Positions 21,226-32,554 of a DNA stretch of 64,000 bases are shown here, one piece after another. This DNA comes from Ephemerocybe angulata (taxonomy: Eukaryota > Basidiomycota > Agaricomycetes > Agaricales > Psathyrellaceae). A program made the position numbers and the translations under genes. The stretch lies in contig JAACJK010000058.1 of the NCBI GenBank assembly GCA_013368325.1, forward strand, positions 496,001-560,000, read 5' to 3'. The notes under the pieces are model-generated. The model saw nothing but the letters and a program-made list of their open reading frames with translations. It was not told where the DNA came from and searched no databases. Each line of letters opens with the position of its first letter. Position 1 is the first letter of the stretch.

Positions 21226-22267
21226 GGTGGATGATAGAAGGGGTGGGATGGAGATGTTCAAGAGGTAGTTGCTTAGGCTGGAATGAAGAAGCTGAAAAGC
21301 GAACTGAAGATTGGATGGTGCTTTCTGTGAGGTTTATATCTCTTTGGAGTGAGCCGTATCTAGAGGGCTCGTAGAGGATCTCCACCCACAGAAGCTCGAG
21401 CGGACAAAGCAAGTGTAGCTTTGAGCGACGGAACTGTTGAGGCCACACTGCCATGTCCTCTAATCTTGTCACAAATTCGTAAAACATCATGTAACTTCAG
21501 CGCTCCGTCTCAGGCCTCATGTAAGAACTCAAGGATAGTGGACTGGGGCCTGAACAGCTGGAAGACAGATCTTGAGAGGCAGGATAAAGGCCATCCCATA
21601 TTAGGCAAATCGTGTACCTGTTGTGGGCACGAAGGAAGATGATCTGATGAGTGCAGTAACTCGAATGGGGGTTGGCTTTGTCCGTTAGGGCGCTGAGTCC
21701 AAGCAAAACAATGTCGTGAAGATGCTGAGAGTGGGTGGCTGAGGGGTAGTAAATCATTCGAAGGGAGCCCTTTGAATTGCGAGACAGATGGAACGCGCTG
21801 TGAGGCAAGGAGCCTACCGTGCCGTCAAACCTGAAGAGTGCAAAGCGATGCGAGGAACACTGTGTTATTTTCGAGCTCAATTACTCTCCAGAGCATAGCA
21901 CTACTGTCTAAAAGGGGGACTTAATTTGTCTGTGCGCATGAGGTTGATATCAGTTGACTGTAAACTGTGTACAACGGATGTGAAGTCTGGCTTCTCACTG
22001 TTTCATGTTTCAACCGGGGTACGATGAGGGCAGTGCTCAGGTCCTTCACCCATGAGTGATTCACCAAGCAGTGGGCTCTCCGATTGGTCCTATGATTCCA
22101 CCGTACCCCAGCCTGATCCTGAACACAGCTGGGACAAAAGTTGAAGGTTGAGGACAAGATATTTCCATTTGCCACGACCGTAAAGCAGAACGACAGTGAG
22201 GAGGAGTGAATGCAGGGCTATTCGTAGTGAAAGAACCGTCGCAGTGCATGAGCTCGAAGCGAACATT
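21226..22267. other. intergenic between peptide gene and glycosidase
   Basis: The peptide promoter lies at the left; the right part is 3' flank of the glycosidase. No further feature is supported. Confidence 0.5.
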
Positions 22268-23537
22268 TTAAACCCACTTGCAAATATTTTTCAAGACGCA
22301 ATCCCTCCACGCCGCGTACATCAGAACCACAAATGCCTGCGCCTCCGGACTTCCCGTCGTCACCGGCTTCGTGTCCTTCCAATTCAGCGGATTCACCGCA
22401 GGGGTCACAACCCCACTCGCCGTAACATGGGGTTTCCCACTCGCATCCAGGGCCCCAAGCGTCTTCCTAATCTCATCCGCGAACTTCGCATACTTCACAT
22501 CCGCAAACGTCTTGGGCCTCAGCACCATCATCCGATACGTCGTCGCAGCCAACAGCGCGCTCCCCGCAACCTCCCCAAATCCGCCCGCCCCACTCACATC
22601 GTTAATGTAGTTCCGGACCAAACCCCCAGTCATCGGAGACCCCATTGCGCCCTCGATGATCTCGCGGATGTACCAGTTCAAGTCCGTGGCGGCTGCGTCC
22701 CTCCAGCTGAGGGTGCCGGCGAAGGGCGAATTGAGGATCGTGGCGAGGACACGGACCATGCCCGCGGCGGCCCAGGCGTTCCCGGTCGACCAGAGGCCCC
22801 AGTCCGCACTTTGGGGCCCGATGATGTGGTGCCAGGTGCCTTTGTAGGCGGAGGTGGTGTTGGCGCGGAGAATCTGGCGGTACCACCGGCACTGGTTTAC
22901 GCTCTCTTGGAGGAGCGTCCCGTTTTTCGTGTGCACGGCGTAGTAGGCTAGAAAGGGGGGCGCCATGTACAGGAAGTCAGACCTGTTGTCGCAACAATGT
23001 TAGCAGGATGTCTGGGATGAAACGGAGGAGGCGGTGAGCGTACCATAGTTCGGTGACCTCCCTGCGATGCGAGATAGCACCGTTCCATTGTCGACGAGTG
23101 CTTCCGACGAGGTATCCGGCGGTCTGCTTCGCGGCGTCCATGTACTTTGTCTCCGTCTTTCCGAGCAGGACAGCGGACACCCCAAGGCTTGCCGGGTCGC
23201 CCACCGCGCCGTTCCCATTCACGAGTCCGTCGGACCCTGTGCCGAAAGTAATTTTCTTCGCTGCATACTCGAGAGCGCGGACATCCTTTTTCTGCAGCGT
23301 CGGGACGGGGAAGGCCTTGGAACCGAACACGGCGTAGTCAGGGTTGTAGAGTTCTAGCAGGGCTTCAGCCATGGTGCCGTACTCCCACGAATGGGAGGGG
23401 AGCGATTCCGCGAGCGTGGTGACCTTTGCGATATCGAACTCTGGAGAGAACGGGTAGGGCAGCGCGCCATCGCATCCGTCCGTGGCGGCGCGCACACCCT
23501 GCACAGCGAGCAGAACGACGGGGAGGAAGATAAGCAT
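22268..23537 (-). CDS. secreted six-hairpin glycosidase, GH88/GH105-like
   Basis: Two exons (reading order 23537-23044, 22982-22268); 402 residues. Signal peptide MLIFLPVVLLAVQGVRA. The protein has the alternating helical pattern of an (alpha/alpha)6 barrel with ELWYSDFLYMAPPFLAYYAV, WGLWSTGNAWAAAGMVRVLA, EGAMGSPMTGGLVRNYIND and GGFGEVAGSALLAATTYRM. These resemble the family of unsaturated rhamnogalacturonyl/glucuronyl hydrolases, which act on pectin or glycosaminoglycan lyase products. The WSTGNAW and DFLYM segments are the clearest family signals. GH76 was considered, but its motifs are not apparent. An upstream in-frame Met (MRMRL...) exists; the chosen start gives a proper signal peptide. 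Substrate uncertain. Confidence 0.8.
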
Positions 23538-24986
23538 TGACGAGATTTTTTGGTGATTCGTTAGTCTCATTCGCATGCTGTTATACCACCGTGCATTGCA
23601 GATCCCCGACTGACAGAAGCAAATGAGGAAGCCCGCTCCAGCGAGTCTTCCTAGCTTCGACTGTAGAGCGCTTCGTTTGAAGTCAGGTCTCACTGCGACA
23701 AGAAGGATTCACGTCGTCGTCTGCGGAGACGCGCCTTCTCCCGCAGAGGCGGAAGCGCGTCGATGTCAGAACGCGGCCTGCGGCATGCACGGAGCATTAC
23801 AGATTAGGAATCTTGGGGATTCACCTGGACAAGAGGTATTTCCAATGGGTGAGATCTAGGAGCTAATGGATGAGAGAGGGCAGCATACAAAACACATAGA
23901 AATTCGTAGGAAGCTTTCCTGCTCTCAGCGTGCTGTGGCACGGCTTTGCGGAATCGTGTAGACCTACTACTACAACTGAGCTGAAGCACCTTTCTGAGAG
24001 TAGAATGAATTTAAATAAGGTATACTCAGTTGAATTCGGTTTTGCGATACTCACTGTGGCGGGTGCTTGTAGAGCTTGTCACTTGGCACGAGCGGGCGAA
24101 AGGGCGTTGTGGTCCGTGCACGACTCGGCCGGGTGATGCCGAACTCGGTTTGTTCCGCCGAGCCCTGCCGAGCCCAGTGCCCCTGTCCAAAAAGCGAGGT
24201 TGTCCTGAACAGTGACGACCTTCCAGAAACCCTCTCCACTGTCCCCACTCAATCATCCCTACGACACACTGCATCAGTACCCTCGCCTACATTTGCAATT
24301 GAAAACTCCTGAAAAGTCACCTCACAGCATTCAAGACCCCAAAGCAATGAAAGCATTGGACACTTTGGGTTGCGCTTTCATTCATTTCCTCAAACGCCGT
24401 TGGGTTGCGGAATGTTCGTAACCCAATGTCGTAGCAGAGTCCACAGAAGGTTCAAGGCTAGCCCAAAATGCTTTGAGTCTTGGGTCTAATCGCAGGCAGG
24501 GAAGGACAAAGGAGACCCCAATATGGCATCGAGGCGGTCGTGAGATCTGTCTTCGGTCTGCCCACGAAAACTGGCACACGTCCGCAACTTACGGGATCGA
24601 CGGCCAGTGGGGGAGCCTCCAGTGTCAGGTGCACGTCGAAGGCACGACTCAAGAAATAAGGCACTTCCATATATGTAACATGCTTTATCCTCGTCGAATG
24701 GCGGGAAATCCGTCCAGACTTTGTTCGAAGGTGCTTTAGAGTACAAGGACGGTCCCGGCCCTTGTCCGCACGACAGATTTCCCCTTCACCACCATTCATT
24801 CCACTCACGGTCGTGGGCATAGTTCTGTGTGCACCGGGCGTCTCTTGGGTAGTATAACTACGGCGATCTTCGGGAACAGGAGTCCTCATTCCTTCAACCT
24901 TTCGTTCTTCTTCCAACTCGACTCCCCATAGTCGACCTGTACACTCTCTCGATCTTTCCACCTCAAGCAACTTCCCTATCATCACC
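23538..24986. other. divergent intergenic region
   Basis: Holds the promoters of the glycosidase (reverse-strand TATAAC near 23580) and of the peptide gene at 24987. No intact gene is seen. Confidence 0.5.
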
Positions 24987-25237
24987 ATGCAGTTCTTCAG
25001 CACCCGCGTTTTCTCTATCGTCGTCGTGGCCTGTGTGTACCTTCCTTCCTTATCACATTCTACTGTGCCTGACTCTTTCTCTACCTGCTAGTCGCCGCTA
25101 TGACCTCGGTTACCGCCGCACCTGTCCCCGCTCCAGCTCCAGGGCAGGTTGAAGCAGGCGCCGATGGCGTCATGCTCCGAATGCTTTACAAGCGCTACTG
25201 CAGCATGGCTGGAAGGAGGATGCCTGCTTGCATCTAG
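24987..25237 (+). CDS. short secreted peptide precursor with Kex2 site, ending KRYCSMAGRRMPACI
   Basis: Two exons (24987-25032, 25092-25237); 63 residues. Begins MQFFSTRVFSIVVVA; the phase-1 intron falls inside the signal peptide and exon 2 opens with TC, as in the genes at 21225 and 45699. After the signal comes a Pro/Ala spacer (APVPAPAPGQ), then LYKR, a canonical Kex2 site, and a 13-residue C-terminal peptide YCSMAGRRMPACI with two cysteines. Like the 21.0-kb precursor it ends ACI. The donor was chosen because only phase 1 keeps exon 2 open. The product would be a small secreted peptide with one possible disulphide; its role is unknown. Confidence 0.75.
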
Positions 25238-25372
25238 AGAGATTTCCCGGCCTAGTATCATCATCGTACGCCCACTTCCACAGCGCACTCTGCCATTCGC
25301 CTTCTAACCACCGCTACAGGCAACCTCCGATCGTGCCTTGCGCACCCATCCTCATACACCACTTCCACTCCG

Positions 25373-25413
25373 CCACCACCACCACCACCACCACCACCAC
25401 CGCCGCCGCCGCC
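25373..25413. repeat. (CCA)n-(CCG)n microsatellite
   Basis: About ten CCA units run directly into four CCG units, in the 3' flank of the peptide gene. It produces a spurious poly-Gly frame on the reverse strand. Confidence 0.9.
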
Positions 25414-26386
25414 ATATATCTGTTCTGACTGCCCTCGCACCATTCTTCGCCCCATTTCGCCGTCGTCCCATGTATTATTACCATCTGCTTCCGCCATCGT
25501 TCCGAGTCTCCTCTTAGACCCCCACACTCTTTTACATTCCTCCATCTCTCCCTGTATTTTATGGTTATCCCCACCTGCTGTATCGATTACACTACCCCCT
25601 GTATCCATAGTTCTTTCCTACATAGATGTCCCATTCACCCTTCGGCAAGCCGAATATACTATTGCGTTTTTTGCGATTCGACCTGTGAACGCGCATCCTT
25701 TCGATGAGGATTGAAACGTTGCGATCGTCAGGAACAAGCAAGGATGTTTTTGAAGATTGGCTTGTTTTGTGGGTGCGCAGCATGCAGACCGACGAAACTC
25801 CTTCGTCTTGTTCCGTCTGCAAGTTGACTACGTTGACTACCGGACGGTCGCAATACGATACCAATTGCAGTGCATCGCGTTGTCTCTTCTAGTCAAAATC
25901 CTTGAATACTCACTAGAACTGGCACAAGTTCATTTGCTACGTTGCGTAAGTCATTCTACTTGACACCTTGGCCTACCTAGTTACTTTGAGTTCCTGAAGG
26001 TTCCTGAGTCCGCCTTCAAACCCGCCACTTTCCCCGTTCCGGAAGGTTTTCCCGACAACATAGGACTGCACCATAAGCTTCATTCAGCCAGCTGCGGAGA
26101 AGCATATACGCCAAGAGTCCGTGAAGCAGCAATTGATAGTCGATCCTTGGGCGCTCATGCGGCGTACTTGTATGGGTGTTCTGTAACCTAAACGGTCTTT
26201 TTGAGAGGCGCCCGTCCCCAGATCGGCGCTTAATTGTCTGGGCTGAAATTTACCCAGGGAATGTCAGAGAGAGAACAAAGAGAGAAACGGGCATGAGCTC
26301 AGAGAGATGTTTGAGTAACTCTACCCTTTTTCCAGTCTAGGGGTGCTTGGCTTGGCAGGTAGGGGGAATGAACTTAGGCATACGTC

Positions 26387-26681
26387 ACACCTCGAGGCTT
26401 GATGAGAAGGGAGCACACCTTGCAGAACATCCAATTCTCCTCGCTATTAGCGATTCGTCAAGTTATTGAGGAGCCTCTCGACTCTCGAGGGATATGGGTA
26501 GTAGCTCATTTGTTATACGCCTTCCTTTTCAGATGGCAATTGAATTAGTGTGGCCTCAGGCGCCTGGCAGTATGAAGCCTTGCATGTTCTCGTAAGTCGG
26601 AGGTGACGTGCTCTGCCACCCTAGCAACCGAACAAGCCATTATGCCGAGCAAACCTCAGGTTTCAACAAGCCTCAAGGTGT
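26387..26681. repeat. imperfect 19-bp inverted repeat bounding about 295 bp
   Basis: ACACCTCGAGGCTTGATGA (26387-26405) and the reverse complement of 26663-26681 match at 17 of 19 positions. No target duplication is obvious. It may be a degraded foldback element or MITE, or chance. Confidence 0.35.
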
Positions 26682-27187
26682 GGCGGTGGAAATGAGCCAC
26701 GAGGTGTATCAGGGTGTATCCTTCAGGACACCTACTGACACATACCTATGAGGAGATTCTTGGATTGTTTTGGCCACAAACGATTCTCTGGCTTCTAATT
26801 TTGGGGAGAGAATCTGACTTTCAGCTGCAGAATCTCCTAGCTCCGTTCAAGGGCCGTAGTAGAGGTACGACGAGGGCCATTGAAGAGCAAAAGCCCCTGT
26901 ACGCTGGCGATCATATGGCTGTCAACGGCGGCCTCCCGGATCACGTCGGCTAAAAATCCGTGTGCGCACCATTCCCACCTGTCCCCTGAGAGTGCTTGTC
27001 TTCTCTTCCAGCTCATCATCGCCCTGACCTCGCCCCCCCTCGCTTCGCTGCACCCCACACTCGTTACCTTTATTTCAACCCCCATCCGACCTTTTGTGAG
27101 TCCTATATAGACTCACCTTCCCCTGGGAAGGGCTTCTGGGCAACCCAGTCATAACTGACGACACGATCCTTGAAAAAATCCAGTGAA

Positions 27188-28019
27188 ATGCAGTTCCGAA
27201 GCATCGCCATCTCTGTCGTCGCAGTTGCGTCCATGGCCGCTGCCCAGCTGACGGTCACCACCCCCAGCGCCGCCAACTGGTGGGGTACGTAGTTAAAGTT
27301 TCGCTGGCCCCGAGTTCGAGGGCTGACGATGCTTTAATGGAACTAGTTGCCAAGTCGACCAACGTCCTCCAGTGGTCGTGCAAGGCGGACAACGTTCCCC
27401 AGACGTTCACAGTTTTGTGCGTATCTATTTCTTCTGTTTCCTGTGACGCGAGTTTCTGACGAGTGCTTTAGGATTGGCAACCAGGTATGCATCCTAGCCC
27501 CAGCCCCTGGAATCCCGTCTTATATCCCACCCAGAACCCTGCGGTCCTCGTCCAGCCCCTGGCCATCATCGCCATCCAGAACAACTACGACTGCTCGGTC
27601 CTCATCACGCAGGACCAGGCCAACCAGGCTGCTGGAACCGGTTACGAAGTCCTCTTGGCCAACCCCATCAACAACACCGACGTGAGTACACAACCCCCCA
27701 CCACCTCGCACCCCCATCCTCACAACCGCATTCCAATCACCCTTTTCTCATCGGACCATAATGTTAACACAACCTAACTTCTTCTATCTCCGTGCCCTAG
27801 GTGTACGCCCGCTCCGAAGCGTTCGAGATCAAGCCCCTCGGCTCGCTCTACCCCACCCAGCAGGCCGAACAGGTCGCCTCCGCATCCGCTGCCGCCGCCT
27901 CTGCCTCCACCACCGCTGCGTCCTCCTCCACGAAGAAGGGCAACAGCGCTGCCGGACTCGGCGCGAGCCTCGTCCTCGCTGCCGCCGGTGTCGTTGGCGG
28001 TGTCCTCGCCGTCCTCTAA
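27188..28019 (+). CDS. GPI-anchored Kre9/KNH-like cell-surface protein
   Basis: Five exons: 27188-27284, 27347-27416, 27472-27484, 27535-27681, 27801-28019; 181 residues. Signal peptide MQFRSIAISVVAVASMAAAQ, then an Ig-like domain typical of the yeast cell-wall synthesis Kre9/KNH family: LTVTTPSAANWWVAKSTNVL, QWSCKADN, TGYEVLLANPINNTD. A Ser/Ala/Thr-rich stretch (ASASAAAASASTTAASSSTK) and a hydrophobic C-terminal tail (VLAAAGVVGGVLAVL) form a GPI-attachment signal. Such proteins are abundant at the basidiomycete wall; Kre9 itself is linked to beta-1,6-glucan. Exon 3 is 13 nt. The MQF start is shared with the peptide genes, but the rest is unrelated. Confidence 0.9.
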
Positions 28020-29634
28020 ACGGTCGAGCACACACCCTGAAAAGCGCGGACAGACACTGGAAAGACAGCCAGACAGACGGACAGACAATCATTCATTTTA
28101 CCCATGACGCTTTCTGCTGCCTCAGCTTGCTATTCTTTCTTGCTCTGAACACTGTTGGTTCTGCTGTACTTATTAAGGACTGGATTGGGACGGTGCTTCG
28201 CAGGTCCTTTCCTCCTGACGTTTTTTCTCTCTATCGAACTTGGATGCGTTTTGTTATTCATGATACCAGCCTTGCTAATCATTGTTTGTATTCTTACCCA
28301 CTTTGTGAGGATGGGCGGAGGCTTGAGTAATAATCCTGAGTTCATGCGACGGTTCGTCTCTCGACTCTTCCTCTCGGGCTTCGGGTCCTCTGCCTAATGT
28401 TGCATGCCCGGCCTCGAAGCACATGCTTCATCATCAGCGAGTCTGTTCCGGAGATGAGATTTGCATACGCTGCAATTGTTGGCGTTTCGTGCCCATCGCA
28501 TTCTTGACCCGCAAGAACATGGGCCAAATTGGCCATGCACCAGATACCCTCCTTCCATCTAGGTTTTGGCTAGATGGCCCATGGGCTTCGGGGCGAAGGG
28601 GTTGTGCGGGCATGGAAGACGGAAGGGGATGCTGTAGAACTTAAGGCGGGGCGCAGCAAGGGCGCAGTTCGAACTTCGAACTTGCGACGCGCCCCTCCCG
28701 AGTCCGCAAAGATTAGATGCGTCTGAATCCGGCCCATCTAATCTCGCCCATCAATACGACGATCGCCACCCGCTCACCACCACATTGGCTATCTTCCTTC
28801 TACATACCTTCACGACACAGAAGAACCAGTGTGCCGCTCAAAAATCTCGAGTAAAAACATTCAGGTGGGATCCAGCACTGGGCCATCTCGTTCTGACTCA
28901 ATGGAAAGCCGGCATCGCGCACCTTTCATGGGAAATCACACTGGCAGCTCCTCTACCCTCGGCGGGGTCAGGATCGCTATCCATCCTACAAGCTCAAAAG
29001 AATTCAATACACTGAGCTCAGCAACATCATAAGGCGCTCTGCCCGGAACCACTATTCTCGCGGCAACCAAGCGAATCCTTATCCTGCGAGAACGGCGGAA
29101 ACTTTAATACCCTCAGCCAGCCCCATCCTGCGACAAAGTGGCCCATGGAATATCATGGAATATGGAATGAGAATTGGGACCTGCTGACTGGTCTCCCGAA
29201 GCCATAATTCCCTTCACCTCGCCTATCCATTCCGTTGTGCTTTCTTGGGACGGACATGACACACCCCAGCCCGTTGTGGTTTAGCAGGTTTCTTCTGGAA
29301 CACACAGGAGCGCTGGGAGAGTGTACGTATCCTGCCAAAAGCGTGGAGCTGGGACTCTCATCTCTCAGAAGAATGGGAGGAGTTACGGCATTTTGGGTGG
29401 AAGTTATTGTGACGGTGAGTTCGGGCGCCCACACTGTGACTGTGTTTGTAAGTATAGGATGTTTTGTGGAAAGAGAACGGAACGCGGCGGCAGTTCCTGG
29501 ACTTTTACTCGTTTTTGTCATTCTTATAAAGGTTGGTGGTATTAATGCACGGCGCTCTGGTCTTTAGCCTCAGGACTTCCTCCGTCTTTCGCTCCCTCGT
29601 CTCGTTTACAATCTTACGCTGAGGCTTCGAAGCT
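28020..29634. other. intergenic
   Basis: 3' flank of the GPI-protein gene and promoter of the first DUF6534 gene (TATAAAG at 29525-29531). Open frames near 29153-29567 on both strands overlap each other and lack domains; none is supported. Confidence 0.5.
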
Positions 29635-31726
29635 ATGTCGACTACCACTAAGTTCCCTCCGACGTTCGCGAACCAGACGGGATCGCAGCTCATCGCCGCG
29701 TTCGTCAACTCTGTGTGAGTCCCATCCACTACTACGCCAAGTAATTTGCTAACCCGTTTCTTAGCTTCTACGGTATTGCATTAGTTCGTATCCTCTTCTA
29801 CACTATCCTCCTGCCAGGCACATCCTGAGAGGTTCTCCCAGCTCGTGACTTTGCAATATTTCCGACGACACTCCCGGGGAGATTCTCTCTACGTGAAGCT
29901 CGGGGTCTCCGCCATGATGTGCGTCCCAATTCTTCTGACATCAGCGTATCAAGACATGGTGTGCTTACTGGGTGTTGCGCATAGCGTCCTCGCCACTCTC
30001 CAGACGATCTTTGTCAATCATGAGATGTACAGAACTCTTATCGCCAAGCATACCACGCCGGTCACTCGGGATAGCCCGATCGAATGGTGCGTTCGTAGTG
30101 GGAATTACAAGGTGGTTCGTGGTGGCTCATTGTGTTGTCTCTTGGTATTGACAGGCCTTTGGCGGTGAGTATCAGTGCGTCCAAGCATTTGGCGCGTTGC
30201 TGATCTTTTGACTAGGCCAAATTTATCTGTGTTGTGAGTCGATCTTTCTGAAAGATAAAGGTCAGGTAGATGTTCTTGGACTTACCGGTGTTTTTGTAGT
30301 ATTTGATCACCTTTATTGCTCAACTGTACGCATCATTATTCGTGTCCAAGGAATGCAAGCCTGACGCTGACGGGGGGTTACCAGGTTCTTTGCTTCGAGA
30401 ATCTGGGTCTGTGAGTAGACTCTGAATTGGGCACATCTATCCTTGGGATTACTGACGATAGCACACGACAGTGACGCAGAACGTTGCGCGGTGGGCAAGG
30501 GTCTCCATCATCTTTATTGTGCGTAAACCCTTTCAACTTCATCTGTTTACTACGTGCAGGGGATTAAAGTTCTTCACATAGGTTGGACTCGCTATCACCC
30601 AACTCGGTGAGCTTATCAGTCGACCGCCTTTCATTCGTAGAGAGACTAACCACCCCCCCATTCTCTCTATCACAGTTGCTGGAAGTCGTGAGTCCCCATC
30701 AGTCAATAGCATAGCTCCTCAGACCCCTGACAATTCTTGACGTATAGTTCTCGTGAACATGGAGTGCGCATCGTCTTCTGCTCTCGTCGGCATCTGACTG
30801 TCTGCTGATACCCTCGCTTAGGGCAACGGCTGGAACACTTGCTGAGCTTGGGAAGCATGGAAAGCTCAACAAGGTCAGTAGCCTCTCGACCCATCGCCAT
30901 GTAAGGGAGGAGGGCTTACAAGATTTGATCCTTCCACTAGACTGGAACTGCTGTCCAGGGTGGCGCGACTGCCGCTGCCGACGTCGTCATCACACTGACC
31001 CTGATCTACCTCTACAATTTGCACCGCTCGTCGTCTCAGAAGTCAGTATCCCATTCGATTTTGCTACTTGCCTTGATATAGCGTCTGAATGATATTACTG
31101 CAGGGTAAATTCGATTGTGGATAGGCTTGCGGTGTACGCAATTAATCGGGCGGCTGCAACGAGGTATGTCACCTCGAGGTTGTAATCGCCCTTGCATGCA
31201 GGCTTACAGTACCTTTACAGTATCTGTGCGATTCTTGGTGTTGCTTTCGTGCGTTCCATTCACCCTCTCCCCAAGAACTTATCTGACGAATATGTCTAGT
31301 TCTTCGGCCTTCGGGGGACGTACTACTTGTACGTGGTCCGCCTAGAGCTATGTAACTGACAACTCTAACTTCCCTTGACGTAGCATTGTCCCGACTCTGA
31401 TGACCGGACAGCGTACGTTTCTGAATCTCATGTTCATCGTAATAGCCGCGCTGACGTTTATTACAGTCTACGTTATCTCAGCAGTCACTGTGTAAGCTCT
31501 CAGAGTCAAAGATATTGGGCGTTAAGTCTGACATTCTTGAAAGTCTTACTTCGCGCGAAGCGCTTCGGGAAGACGTCGATGCCGTGGTCAAGGAACAGGA
31601 CGACGGGAGCGTCACCAAGCACGAACACAAGGTAGTTTCAATCGGTACCCTGCGTAGTTCTACACACACTAATGAGATCCTTCTCCTTCTAACTAGGGAT
31701 ACACAAATTCTGAGAAGAGCGTCTAA
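29635..31726 (+). CDS. DUF6534 multi-pass membrane protein, paralogue 1 (21 exons)
   Basis: Exons: 29635-29714, 29765-29783, 29842-29918, 29985-30086, 30155-30164, 30216-30233, 30300-30325, 30384-30409, 30472-30518, 30582-30606, 30676-30687, 30748-30763, 30822-30873, 30941-31041, 31104-31163, 31221-31248, 31300-31328, 31384-31412, 31467-31491, 31544-31631, 31697-31726; 299 residues. About seven hydrophobic segments. Motifs include LQYFRRHSRGDSLYVKL, LATLQTIFVNHEMYR, AQLFFASRIWV, AAADVVITLTLIYLYNLHRS, SIVDRLAVYAINRAAATSIC and the cytosolic end LTSREALREDVD. This is the agaricomycete DUF6534 pattern, an expanded integral membrane family of unknown function. No single exon exceeds 102 nt. The exon chain is validated by the paralogue at 32555, which splices at the same points. 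It ends GYTNSEKSV. Confidence 0.88.
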
Positions 31727-32554
31727 GCGCACTTCCCCTCACGAATATGACCTCCAGACCAACGACAGGTTCCCGAATAACGGTAGTGACGAGTCTTCCA
31801 TGTTTTATGTAAATTTTACGCCTTTCCTTCTTCGTCAAAATTTTGTAATATACTTACACGCGTTTTCTAAAATCCCGAGCGCGCTTGGGGAAGGAGAGGG
31901 CAAGGAAAAGGGTAACACCCTGCTATGACGTCACTGCGTGTTTCCTGCAAGCGCCGATTTTAGCGCTGGTCAGAATTCCATTCCTTGATGTCACAAAGGG
32001 CCGACCGCTGTCTGACTAACTTAGGAACACTGTATTGGATATGCAGGGAAGATGTAGGGTCCTGGCTTCACCTTGATTTCTGAGAGAGACAGGTTAAGCC
32101 CACGATTTCTCGGAGAGCGGAACGTACACCTCACTCTAGACTTGTTATCTTGATCTCAGCCTTGCGAGAAGGGCGGAAAGTGGGTGCTCATTGTTCCTGG
32201 CGGTGCCTATAGGTCTGAAATTTTTTGGCTTAGCGCGGCATAATGACTTACTAAACGTCTCTAAACGTGCATGATTCAGGCCTGAAATCTGCAGTGCTTT
32301 CTCATCTTCGCACTGGGCGCTTAGATGTTACGAAACTCTGCATTAGAGCTCCCGAGAGTCTATTGACCTGTAGGTCTTATGACCAGCACGCCAGAAAACT
32401 GGCGCAATGTAGTGTACTCTTCGATGCCGTATTACATCACGGGTCCGATGTCGATAGTCACGACGCAGAGGAACTACATAGGTTAAGAGAACGTACTGCC
32501 TTTTGTTATAAGGCCTTAGTTCCCCCCGCGACCTAGTAGCGCTCCATCATTATC
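31727..32554. other. intergenic between the DUF6534 pair
   Basis: An 89-codon frame (32267-32536) has no recognisable domain and is judged fortuitous. TTATAAGG near 32506 is a TATA candidate for the next gene. Confidence 0.5.

Larger units (their letters stand above)
25238..27187. other. intergenic with microsatellite and inverted repeat
   Basis: Includes the peptide gene's 3' flank with a CAC/CCG microsatellite and a 19-bp inverted repeat pair around 26387-26681. TATA-like CTATATAG at 27103-27110 belongs to the next gene. Confidence 0.5.

Noticed and set aside
22196..22951. 251-codon forward frame
   Set aside because: Antisense to the glycosidase exon, which has a clear signal peptide and family motifs.
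21008..25237. Classical lipopeptide mating pheromone genes
   Set aside because: The C-termini (NACI, PACI) place Cys at the second-last position, not at the fourth-last as in a CaaX box, and the precursors have signal peptides.
25261..25608. Reverse-strand frame with a long poly-Gly run
   Set aside because: Produced by the CCA/CCG microsatellite.
32267..32536. 89-codon open frame between the DUF6534 genes
   Set aside because: No motif, and it overlaps the promoter of paralogue 2.
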